From Brachycybe producta (lineage: Eukaryota; Arthropoda; Diplopoda; Playtdesmida; Andrognathidae), in the NCBI GenBank assembly GCA_036925085.1, contig JAUPFP010000019.1:1431001-1495000 (forward strand): a stretch of DNA of 64,000 bases, in the 5' to 3' direction. The notes under the pieces are model-generated. The model saw only the letters and a program-made list of their open reading frames with translations, did not search any database and had not been told where the DNA came from. A program made the position numbers and the translations under genes. Of the stretch, positions 41,189 to 64,000 are shown piece after piece; positions within the stretch are counted from its first letter, which is position 1; each line of letters starts with the position of its first letter.

Positions 41189-42170
41189 ACAGAATAAGGA
41201 GATACACAGAAAGGAAACTCTCTTCCGGCGCCTTTGAAGTTGCTGTGACAGAATTTCCTGACCTTGGACTGAAAGCTTCTCCTATTTTAACCGGTTACTT
41301 GATGGCCGCCATTTTGAAATGTATTACTATGTTTGGTTGTTTTGTGTTATTCATTTGATTAAATGGAAACATAAGGAGGAAACAAATACTTATTAAATGT
41401 GAAAAATTTGAAGAAGAAATAATATTTTGAAGAAAATGAATATTGTTTTAAATAATCAAACTCAAATCGTTTTAATCTTAATTAATAAAAGTACATGTAT
41501 AAAATAAATGTTATTTTTAAATTTCAGTTTTTATTTTTTTTAATAAATTTCAGTTTTTAATTTTGTTTTTAAATTTCAGTTTTAAATTTTGTTTTTAAAT
41601 TTTAGTTTTTAATTCTATTTTTAAATTTCAGTTTTTAACTTTATTATTAAATTTTATTTTTAAATTTTAGTTTTTAATTTTGTTTTTAAATTTCAGTTTT
41701 TACTATTTATTTTTTTAATTTTATTTTTAAATGTCAGTTTTTAATTTTATTTTTAAATTTCAGTTTTCAATTTCGTTTTTAATTTTATTTTTAAATTTTA
41801 GTTTTTAATTTTATTTTTAAATTTCAGTTTTTAATTTTATTTTTAAATTTTAGTTTTTAATTTTGTTTTTAAATTTCAGTTTTTAATTTTATTTTTAAAT
41901 TTCAATTTTTAATTTCGTTTTTAAATTTTAGTTTTGAATTCTATTTTTAAAGTTCAGTTTTAAATTTTGTTTTTAAATTTCAGTTTTATTATTATGTAAA
42001 ATAAATACATGGAAAATATGAAATTTTATAAACACATTTTTAATTTAAAAATTTTCAACTTTTATATTTTTTACATTTGAAAAATTTACATTTAAAAAAA
42101 TTACATTTGAAAAAAAATTCTGTCACAAGTTAATTGCTCAGTTTCCCTTCTGTATATCTCCTTATTCTGT
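41189..42170. mobile_element. Element with ACAGAATAAGGAGATA ends and an AT minisatellite core
   Basis: Left ACAGAATAAGGAGATACACAG and right (complement) ACAGAATAAGGAGATATACAG are 21-base inverted repeats with two or fewer differences, extending into 'aaggaaact' and 'aagggaaact'. The middle is the minisatellite 41515-41995. A relic end occurs at about 14170. Target duplication not seen. Confidence 0.65.
41515..41995. repeat. AT-rich minisatellite, ~17/34-bp units
   Basis: Tandem units like 'tttttaattttatttttaaatttcag' with C, G and A variants; about 480 bp. Confidence 0.8.
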
Positions 42171-42266
42171 GCTTTTACTGCAACCAATACACGCCTGTTC
42201 ATTCAGCAATTTGTTTTTGGTGTCCAGAGATCATTCCGCTGGTGGCGCTGCTTATGTGATCCAAGT

Positions 42267-42470
42267 ACAGGCAATTAGAAATAGGGACAAACAGAAGTTG
42301 GCTCCGCCCTTTTTATGACGAACACAAATTCTAATTGGTTGGTTATGTAGTCTGACGTCCATTTTCCGCCCTTTTCAACGTCGAACCACACAACAAACCA
42401 ATTAGAAGTTGCTGGTTGTCATAAAAAGGGCGGAGTCAACTTCTGTTTGTCCCGATTTCTAATTGCCTGT
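42267..42470. mobile_element. MITE family A, copy 4
   Basis: 204 bp, ends ACAGGCAATTAGAAATAGGG and CCCGATTTCTAATTGCCTGT; best-preserved arms of the four copies. Confidence 0.85.
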
Positions 42471-42589
42471 TTTTACTTGTGTCTAACTGCCGATTGATAC
42501 TTATAAATTAATTTATACATTTTATGTACCAAATCATTAACGAAAACATTCACCATTTAATTGACTCAAATATGTAAGTAAAAATTGTA

Positions 42590-43570
42590 GGTGTGATGAC
42601 CCTGTCCTTTTCCCTGGCAACAGTGCCTATGACGTCACACTCTGACGTCATCGTCTCTGTTCTCTCCTCTCTTAGCCTCTCATTAATTCTTGGAAATGAG
42701 AATGAATGTTCATACGTGATGTTGCTATGGCAACGAAAGCCATATATAGTCTGCTTAAGGGTTAAACGGGTTTTATTGAAGGTTCTTTTGAGGCCGTTCT
42801 TTTTACCTCAAATTAAAACTGAACACTTCGAACTTTAATTATTTTCTTTTCCAATTAAAGTTCTCTTTTCGTTTCTTACTCTTTTGTATTTTCGAATAAT
42901 TTATTAATATTGCATAGCCCAACACTGGAACATTAAACCTGGAAAATGGCCCAATGTTGAGCATAACAATTGAGTATTTTTAATGTCTTTTCTGTGGTTA
43001 CCATAGCATAACATTGGAACCCAGATTGCATCATTCATTTACATATTGTGTAATGATTGGCCAACTTATATCACATGACCAGTGCTTACATGTGTATATA
43101 AGTTGGGCTCTCATAATATTTGTGGTTGTTCTCTTGTGATATTTCTGTAGGTTCAGCCGGAAGCTAAGCCCGGTTGAGGACCTGATTTCTGACTCCGAAT
43201 TCAGCCGGAGGTGGACTGCCCAGTTGATTTCTGCTCTGCACTCTGTGAAAGGTGACCAGTAGCCACATGCTCGGTTACACCAAAGGTCGGGATCTCTTAG
43301 AGTTGTGAGTGACACAACCGCCGTGAAAACACAGAGTGACTGCTGGTAAGGGCCCACAGGACCCACAGATGGATGCAACAGACGGAGCAGACAGGGCGGA
43401 AACGAGACAACGGAAGCGATAACGTTACGATTCACGTCACAAGTAATCCAAAAAGCATTCGACCGAGAAAAGATCGATATAGTAGTTGTAATACTCAGAT
43501 CAATCTTATATGTAATAATTGGCTGTATTGTAGAAACTCCACTTAAATCTGTAAATAAATAGATAACAGA
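42590..43570 (+). repeat. Unclassified GC-richer segment with promoter-like boxes
   Basis: TATA-like 'gtatataagttggg' near 43096 is followed about 460 bases later by 'aaataaatagataaca'; this spacing and composition are what an LTR shows (TG near 43046, CA near 43568), but I found no second copy and no target duplication. The left part (42590-43000) has another TATA-like 'catatatagtctgc'. No coding region supported. Confidence 0.3.
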
Positions 43571-44465
43571 GACATGTGGGTTTGTTGATGTTTCCTTACG
43601 CCATTTAGTAGGTCAATGCTCAGCTGTTTGAACGAAGAGGTAATTTGCACAGGCTGCGCTGAAAAGAAGAGTCGACAGCCGGTTCTCCGTCCCCTTGAGA
43701 AACTAGAGGACTACCTTGTAGTGTAGGGGTAGTCCTGGTAAGGGGCATGTTTGAATAAGAAAAAACAATGTTGGAAACACAGTTTTATAAAAACTTTTCA
43801 GAACTACACCTGGAAATTCGTTTTCTTCCAGAATTGCCTTTTTTCTGTGGGTTTTCCACTGTGACACAATTTGGGAAACTGTTAACTTATAAACTCAAAC
43901 TTTTTTGACAATTTCTGTCATAGAACAAATAAGTTGGTACTTGGTCACCATACTACTTCATTTTCTAGGTGTTGTGCTTCCAGTATTAGCCATTTTAAAC
44001 AACACAAATGTTGATACAAATGAAAATTTTGGACAAAACAAGCTATAAGCAAAATTAAAAAGATTTACCACAAAACACACCATTATTTGAGAAGGGTAGG
44101 GTAGTTTTAAGGTCACTGAAATAGTATGTTGACAAAAACACCAATTTTGTTAGAACTAAATTAATTTTTTTTTGTAATAATGTCATGTAATGTATTCAAT
44201 GAATATTCAAAATTGTGTTGCAGTTATTTTGAAATTTAAAAAAGCATATGTAAAATAATTATTTCTTAATTTTTTTAACTTTGAAAGCTAAAACATGTTC
44301 AGAATATAAGAAAGTCATGTTTACACCTGTTTGTAGTGTAATAAAAAATGATACCCTGGTTAAATTTCACAGAAAAGTGAATAAATTGTAAAAATATTAA
44401 GTGTTGCAGTTATTTTTCACAGCACTGTATATATATATATATATATTATATTATATATATATTAT
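43571..44465. other. Intergenic, nothing recognised
   Basis: AT-rich, ends in a (TA)n run at 44428-44463. Confidence 0.4.
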
Positions 44466-45177
44466 TGTGAGCTTTTGACATCGACCTTATATTTTTACCC
44501 AACTTATGATGATGATTTCTATAGCTCGTTTCTTTTCTACATTGTGCGGTGCCCGCATGGAGAAGATTCAAGCTATAGAAAGAGTCGGATGGAGTTAGAT
44601 TATGATCACCCATCTGCATGGGGGTGAAATCTATGCAGAAGAATGGTGGCCATTGTTCTCTCTCTCTCTCTCTGGTCGACACTGATACATCTTCTCCTGT
44701 CGTGGTTACCACAGAAGATGATGTTGTACATAGCTGCTCCAGGATCGTATGCTTCCTTGCCCTATGGTGTCTCCTCTGTAGAGAAGTTATTAGTTACCAA
44801 ACATAAAGACAACGATGCTTTCCTTTATACCACTTATTCATCCTTATCTGGAAACGCCAAGTTTACAAGGATGAATTGTGAATACTAAAGGTGCGTGCGT
44901 CCTCATGCCCATGATGTGATACGGATAAAGATCTACACAGTACAAATTAGAGCAAAAACAAGGACGACAAACAAAGAGGAACACAGTCCTTTTATACCTT
45001 GGACCTGTGTATACCTGCGAGGTGTAACCACGTCCAAGTGACCATGGTTCTAAGTGTATCACTCCGGCACTTCGATGTGCATCAGAAGTGTGAGTCAGAG
45101 AGGAGGGAGGGACGGTTGAGAGTTGTTTACCCCCCAGGCTATGGTTTTGGCGGGAACGGGAGTTACTGGGTGTTACA
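44466..45177 (-). mobile_element. Solo LTR (family 1)
   Basis: In minus orientation begins TGTAACACCCAGTAACTCCC and ends AAAGCTCACA. Flanks TTAT at 44462-44465 and 45178-45181, in TA-rich DNA, so weak evidence. TATA-like GGTATAAAAGG on the minus strand near 44990. Same family as 1-528. A (CT)n tract lies at about 44655-44673. Confidence 0.68.
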
Positions 45178-45276
45178 TTATATTTTATATATATATATAT
45201 TTATATATACATATATATATATATGTATATATATACATATTTATATATATATTATATATATATATATATATTATAT
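45178..45276. repeat. (TA)n microsatellite
   Basis: About 100 bp of alternating T and A with rare C or G; the Helitron that follows inserted at its edge. Confidence 0.9.
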
Positions 45277-45669
45277 TTATTACATATATATTAAGCCAGG
45301 TCTGTGTATCTGTCTGAAGTAACGCTGTACAACCATTGAAGCGCATAGGAATTTATATAAATTTAAATAAATGAAGAAATGAACAGCTTTTTTTCCTCAA
45401 GGTCAACTATATGTTGCACCCTTCCCTTCCCTTTCAAATATAAAAAGGGGAGGAAATAATAGTAGCAAAATTAAACTAGAATTTATCACAAGCAATTGTG
45501 CCCAGCATTAGAATTTCTTTTGCTCCGACCTTTTATGAACGTCATCAATTTCTAATTGATTTGTTACTTGGTCTGACATCATAGAAGGGTGGAGGAAAAG
45601 AAATTCTAATGCTGGGCACAATTGCCTGTGAATTTGGCTCCCGTCATTTATGACAGGTTACCCCACTAG
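45277..45669 (+). mobile_element. Helitron H3 with internal family-B MITE
   Basis: 'attaagccaggtctgtgtat' near the 5' end; the 3' end has hairpin CCCGTCATTTATGACAGG and TTACCCCACTAG, followed by T. The internal MITE (about 45485-45632) is uninterrupted and shows the empty site for the LTR element at 6769. About 393 bp. Confidence 0.8.
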
Positions 45670-46219
45670 TTTATTAATAATTTACAATTGATTATAAATT
45701 AATTTAACTGAAAATAATTATGATTAACATGTTCTATGTGTGATTTTTCTATTAGATTAGGTTAGTTGCGCAATGCACCTTCGTTTTCAGCATCAACTCA
45801 AAGCACCTCTAGTGTTATTTAGATGCACATTATTTGCGTTATTGTGCGTTATTTAATGCCCCATAGTCAATGGGAAGCTGACAGGCCTGTATCTATAGGA
45901 GGCTATGAATGGACACACGCACGTTACATAGAAGTACGGTGGCCGAGAAGTGCAAGCCGTATATACCAACCAATACCCCACGACAACACCCAATACCTCA
46001 CAATACCATATAAGCCACAACAACACAATATTATACAACACCATCAAATAGATGACCGCAACACAATACTCCAAAACACCACAACACAACATTCCACCAC
46101 ACCACCAAACACATTACAACACAAAATGTGCCCCAAACCCCAAGTCACAATAAAATATTTTACATCAAAATATATATTCACAGGCAATTAGAAATCGGGA
46201 CAAACAGCAGTTGGCTCAC
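45670..46219. other. Intergenic; ends with a family-A MITE terminus
   Basis: 46180-46215 is the first 35 bases of family A (ACAGGCAATTAGAAATCGGG, then 'ttggctc'), with the rest missing. The region 45960-46130 is rich in 'acaacacaat' motifs. Confidence 0.55.
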
Positions 46220-46600
46220 CCACCCCCAGCTTTTTTAAAAAATAAAACATGATTTTTTCAAAAAACGAAGTTCCTTTTAAATTTACAACACTAATAAAAA
46301 GTATTGTTTTTTAAGTACTTTATATAACTTTCAAAAAGGTCCTTCTATTTTTAAATACGGTTACAAATCATTTGTTTTTTTTAACCCCATGTTAAATAAT
46401 ATTGGACCAAAAAACCGTCCCACAAACATTTGAAGAACGCTCGTTAAAAACTATTCAGAATAATAACAAAAAATTAGCATGTGCATTCATGTATTGGCTT
46501 TACGGTGTTTAATTTTTTTTATAAATTTTGAAGAGGTCCTTTTATTTTTTTTAATAACATTTAAAATCGTATGTTTTTTAACTCCATTGTGGTGATCAGC
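46220..46600 (+). repeat. Interspersed repeat R46, copy 2
   Basis: Shares 'ccatgttaaataatattgga', 'cccacaaacatttgaagaac', 'ttagcatgtgcatt' and a second 'ggtccttttattttt' unit with 47881-48200; two related halves in tandem. Confidence 0.6.
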
Positions 46601-46833
46601 AGTTATTCGTTTTCTCCTTTAAAACCATTTTCAGTAACTTAGTGCATGACCGTGCATGTTTTCAACCTCGCACACATTAGTGTAAATATCGTTGTCTTAA
46701 CTTGTAGTTTATCTGTGTTATGATTATCTTGTTTAAATTGTTTTTGACAATGTGTTTTCTGGTTGTGTATCATTTCATGTACTTTGCAGTTCATTCTCAT
46801 GTACCAATTATTTTTTACTGTATATATAAAGCA

Positions 46834-46948
46834 TCCGCGTTCACCACTACAGTAATGGTCAGTAACCCAAGCCTCCGCATTCACCATTACAGTAATGGTC
46901 AGTAACCCAAGCCTCCGCGTTCACCATTACAGTAATGGTCAGTAACCC
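46834..46948. repeat. 40-bp minisatellite, three copies
   Basis: Unit 'tccgcgttcaccactacag' plus 'taatggtcagtaacccaagcc'; copies differ at one or two bases. Confidence 0.9.
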
Positions 46949-46950
46949 TC

Positions 46951-47317
46951 CATATCCTTCCAGCCTTTTCTTTGCAAAGGTAGCACTTACAAGCAAATTT
47001 GGGGTGCCTTCAGCGGCTCCTATCAATGTGGACAGTTTGTCTTGCTAGTCATCTAACTCATGTTGAACCCCAGCATTCCTCTGGATCGTAAACAGACACT
47101 TGGTCATTTGGACCAGCTTATGTATTTTTCTGCAGGTTTCAACCTCAGGCAATTTCTCTGGCCACTTTAGTGGTGGACCTCATGGTCGATACAAGTAAAT
47201 AAATTGATGCAGCAAATAAATAAAACTATTTAAAATGAAATTTGCAGTGTACGTGTTGAGATTATTCAGATATTCAATTTATTAATAAAACGTGCAATAA
47301 CCACAACACCATGTTAA
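46951..47317. other. Intergenic, nothing recognised
   Basis: No gene; the last part (from about 47250) belongs to the R46-like repeat broken by the LTR. Confidence 0.4.
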
Positions 47318-47321
47318 GTCC

Positions 47322-47876
47322 TGTAACAACCTGTATTTCGACTTTCCACCCCTCTCCTAGCCTGGGGAGGGTCTCTGGGGATGTGAGGGATGTATTTCTG
47401 TCCGTTACCTCCTTCTTAGAGACCCCAAAGCTCCAAGACACATACTGGTTCCGGTATCGGCGGATGGATACCCATCGAAGCATGGTCCCTATGGCAAGGG
47501 TACCCCTGAAAAGGTGTACACAGGCTCTAGGTATGAAAGACCATGTTTCAATAGATTCTGGGTCCATTCTCTGATATCAAAACTATGAAGTAATCTCATT
47601 CAATGGTCCAGTGGCGAAAGCCGCCACAGTAACTACTCTTCTCTGTCTAATGTATCTTAATGGTTTGGGTGCATTAAATAAGTAATCGTCAACCTGCATA
47701 CGTCTCGCCTGTAACATTATTCTTTTCCAGCAACGTTGATGTACAGAAATATCTAGAACGACCCCGGCACCAGCAGGACTCAGGTAGTATAATACCAACT
47801 CTCTTACAGAACAGCGGTATCCGCTCTAGTCGAGTCTACAACCTGAGCCCCATAACAAGAGCTCTACATTGTTACA
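47322..47876 (+). mobile_element. Solo LTR (family 2) inside repeat R46
   Basis: Begins TGTAACAACCTGTATTTCG and ends CTACATTGTTACA; flanks GTCC at 47318-47321 and 47877-47880. Removing the LTR and one GTCC gives 'ccatgttaagtcccatag', matching 'ccatgttaaatcccatag' at 48060, so the target was an R46 copy. Looks whole as an LTR. Confidence 0.85.
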
Positions 47877-47880
47877 GTCC

Positions 47881-48200
47881 CATAGAACCAAAACACTGTC
47901 CCACAAAAGTTAGAAGAAATCTCATTAGAATTGAATTAGAACATGTGTTTTTTGGCTTCAGGATTACTTTTTTTTCTAAATTTTGGAAGATCCTTCTATT
48001 TTCAAATAACATTTAAAATCTTACGTTGTTTAACCTTAGACTAGTCTAAGGTTTAACTCCATGTTAAATCCCATAGGATTAAAAACTGTCCCACAAACAT
48101 TTGAAGAACTCTCGTTAAAATGACTTAGTATAACAAAAAAATTAGCACGTGCATTAATCTATTGACTTCATGATGTTTCCTTTTTATAAGGTTAGCACAT
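47881..48200 (+). repeat. Interspersed repeat R46, copy 3
   Basis: Two tandem-related halves, each with 'cccacaaa.gttagaagaa' or 'cccacaaacatttgaagaac' and a 'tttggcttc' or 'attgacttc' block; contains an inner hairpin at 48020-48055 ('accttagactagtctaaggt'). Confidence 0.6.
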
Positions 48201-49155
48201 GAAATTATTTTTCTATTAATTATTATGTGACTTCAAACCTGGACAAAAGACCATTTTTAAATCAAAAACGATCGCAGCACCTACATTCGGAAAAATTTTG
48301 AATCAAATGCTGTATCTGGGCTCTTCAATTAAATGATTTTTCCAGACTTGGGGCTTCCAAGCCCAGTTCATTAACCTACCTTAACCTAACCTAGCTCAGC
48401 CAACACTCACCCTCGTCGGTATAAATACATTTTAAATGTCATAGACCTCTATGCAAATGCTAACTTTTGCACGCGTTCTTTTTTCACGTTTTCGGTGTTT
48501 TTATACGATCTTCCCAAGAATAGTTTATTGAAAGTGGTGAGGAGCCTGTCCCATACAAATACGGCTATGTCACCTCACAATGGGGCAAACGGAGACAGCT
48601 AAAAAGTCCCTTGCTGAAGATTTACAGAAAACCGACATCATTAGATTAGACAAATAACTGTTAATTCTAGAACTATAGCAGAGGTAATAGCACATGTTTT
48701 AATGTTCCTTTTCCTCTCCTCCAAATTTTAAGAAGTGTCTTGGCTTTTTGTTTTAAGAAAACGGGATCCCTAGCAGTAGGTGATTTGACGTGAAATGACT
48801 CCACAGATAAACTCGAAATGTTACAGGCATGCCAAACTAAATACAGTTCAACACAACTTTTAATGTTTGAATTCCATTTTTCTACAAGAAAATGTTTAGC
48901 AAAAAGTTCGACAAGTGTGCACAAACCTGCACTAACAATTCACTAAGATTGTAAGTATTGCATTCATGAGTACAAATCACTTATGAAGTCATTACTGAAT
49001 GATTTAAAGCGCATCCAAAAAAACTAACGAGCAAGCAGTATAATAGAAATCACAAGATTATTCGTTTCGCCGTTTACAATTGTGAGACGAAAGTTTTCTA
49101 TGAAGTTTCCTTTTCCTCTACACACTTATGACCAACTAAAGGAACTTCAATCAAG
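48201..49155. other. Intergenic, nothing recognised
   Basis: An open frame at 48673-48924 (minus) has no family match by eye and no stop-linked context; it could belong to a distal 3' UTR of the KDM7 gene, but nothing shows it. Confidence 0.35.
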
Positions 49156-49159
49156 TTAA

Positions 49160-49940
49160 CAGGTACATCACAAAATTTCTTTGAAGAATCTCCGCGAAGA
49201 GCACTAGCATAGTTTTTCTATGGAGCCCATAGACCCGAAGTTAAAGAAGAAATCTTAATTTTTAAAATACACAGTAGCGACAATATGTTTATTTTTCACA
49301 TATAAAGTTGTCCAATGTTAAGTTTTCAAAGTGCAATGTGTACCTTAAATATATGCTGATCGAGTGATAGAATGACAAAAAAATTGGTAAGTGCAGTTCT
49401 ATTTTTAAAAACTATTTAAAAATCGCGAATTTCTAACTCTTATGTTAAACTCCATTGAGTACGTGCTCAAAATAAAAAAACATCCATTAAACATCCACTA
49501 AAAATCATTTTAAAAAATCACAATTAAACCAATGTAGCCAACACATATGCTGATTTTTTTTAAAAAAAAATTATTTTTACGTATAAAAATACGTAAACAA
49601 ATGAGCGTTTTAATGGATTTTTTCTTATTTGTGCATACTCAATAGAGTTTAACGTAAGTTAGAAATTCGCGATTTTGAAATAGTATTTAAAAATCGAACC
49701 ACACTTACCAATTTTTTTGTTATTCTATTACTCAACCAGCATATATGTAAGGTGCACATTGCATGTTGAAAACTTAACAGTGGGCAACTTTAAATATAAA
49801 AAATAAACATATTGCCGCAACTGGGCATTTTAAAAATTAACATTTTTTTTTTAACATTGGGTCTATGGGTTCAATAAAAAAAAAAACGATGCAAGCGCTC
49901 TTTGCAGAGATTTTTCGAAGTAATTTTGTGATGTAGCCTC
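49160..49940. mobile_element. Palindromic TTAA MITE family T1, copy 2 (full length)
   Basis: Flanked by TTAA (49156-49159 and 49941-49944). Halves pair almost throughout: 'gagcactagcat.gtttttctat' against 'gatgcaagcgctctttgcagag', centred near 49545. The right end reads GATGTAGCCTC. 781 bp, no coding. Confidence 0.82.
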
Positions 49941-49944
49941 TTAA

Positions 49945-50718
49945 TCTCCACTTAAAAAAGTACAAATATATTATGCATATTTGCAAATTCTTTCACAAAA
50001 GCTGAAAATTTGCCTTTTTACCTTGTCAGATACCAAAATCACCCAGTTCAAGCAATTCACAGTCAACGTTTCTGTTTACGAAGAAACACTAAATATTTGT
50101 GGCATACTGATTTAATCGGCCCCATTACAAATCTACTAATTAAGAAACTATGCATAAGATATTGAGATATACTACAAATAAGGGCACATACAAAATATCA
50201 TCCCGCCGATTTATATTACAACGTTGCTCACCTTTTCCCCTAAACACTCAAGAAATGCACGAGACATGACATGGCTCTAGAAGCCAAACAGCAATTCGAC
50301 CTGTGTTAAAACCTGAAAAAACATATACATTTTCCTGAAGAACAGTAAAGGTTGTTAGCAAAATGGACTTTTTTTAACGAAATTTTAAGAGATACATGTG
50401 GTAAATCAAGTCCAGGTTTTTGCAGCTATGCCAACATTTTGCACGTGGACACTGGAGTGTCTAGGCTCTTAACATTTAAGCTATTCATTCTAGGCTCAGT
50501 TTCCAGAACTCTTGCATTTAGAACGAATTTCAAGGTGGCGCCACTCACTTATGCATTGATGAAAACGATTTAAATCCCGTCATGGGTGATATCGATAGCC
50601 ACTTTCGAAGTATCGATCGGTTTAAAAACCAATCTTCCACCTGTCACATGCACACGCCAGATTACATGCACGTGGTTTAGGGATATGCAAACAATTTTCG
50701 ATGTTTACATTCAGACTC
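49945..50718. other. 3' flank or 3' UTR of the KDM7-family gene
   Basis: Begins right after the KDM7 stop codon in gene orientation. No clear polyadenylation signal could be assigned. No other feature recognised. Confidence 0.4.

Positions 50719-64000
<13,282 letters not shown>

Noticed and set aside
42590-43570. A complete solo LTR
   Set aside because: Promoter and polyadenylation-like boxes are spaced as in an LTR, but there is no second copy, no target duplication and no convincing ends, so it is listed only as an unclassified segment.
46834-46948. Regular 40-bp repeats as a CRISPR-like array
   Set aside because: Copies are contiguous with no unique spacers; it is a minisatellite in animal DNA.

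Overview
The window is animal nuclear DNA, very probably from an invertebrate. It is AT-rich, its genes are split by many introns with GT/AG borders, and it carries two recognisable conserved animal genes. Nearly everything else is mobile-element sequence. I cannot name the phylum from the sequence.

Host genes. (1) PTGES2 (membrane-associated prostaglandin E synthase 2) lies complete on the minus strand, 40623 down to 32183. It has six coding exons whose phases all agree, giving 392 residues. (2) The C-terminal three quarters of a KDM7-family JmjC histone demethylase (PHF8/KDM7A type) lies on the minus strand, 63818 down to 50719. It has fourteen phase-consistent exons, and its N-terminal exons lie beyond the right edge. 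(3) A plausible first coding exon of an unidentified gene lies at 3920-3470 on the minus strand. All three genes are transcribed leftwards.

Layout. 1-3.2 kb: part of an LTR, then a Helitron loaded with nested MITEs. 3.4-3.9 kb: unidentified exon. 4-13.5 kb: AT palindromes, then two abutting Helitrons; the second contains a MITE, which contains a 6.7-kb LTR retrotransposon with gag and protease but no visible reverse transcriptase. 13.5-18.5 kb: LINE 3' fragments riddled with MITEs. 20.7-22.4 kb: a hAT-like element carrying a CA/TG minisatellite. 22.7-26.2 kb: a decayed tyrosine-recombinase (Crypton-like) element with zinc-finger and recombinase parts. 26.7-32 kb: minisatellites, a solo LTR and several MITEs. 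32.2-40.6 kb: PTGES2, with a 5.4-kb repeat-filled first intron. 40.7-50.7 kb: MITEs, solo LTRs, a Helitron, minisatellites. 50.7-64 kb: the KDM7 gene, whose introns hold more of the same MITE families.

Most elements were delimited by direct reading of terminal inverted repeats and target-site duplications (8 bp for hAT, TTAA for two palindromic families, 9 bp for a Mutator-like MITE, 4-6 bp for LTRs, insertion between A and T without duplication for Helitrons). In several cases another copy of the target repeat in this window gives the empty site, so relative insertion order can be read. MITEs also sit in the 5' region of PTGES2 (44 bp from its start codon) and in most introns, so they are the main force shaping both genes' non-coding DNA.
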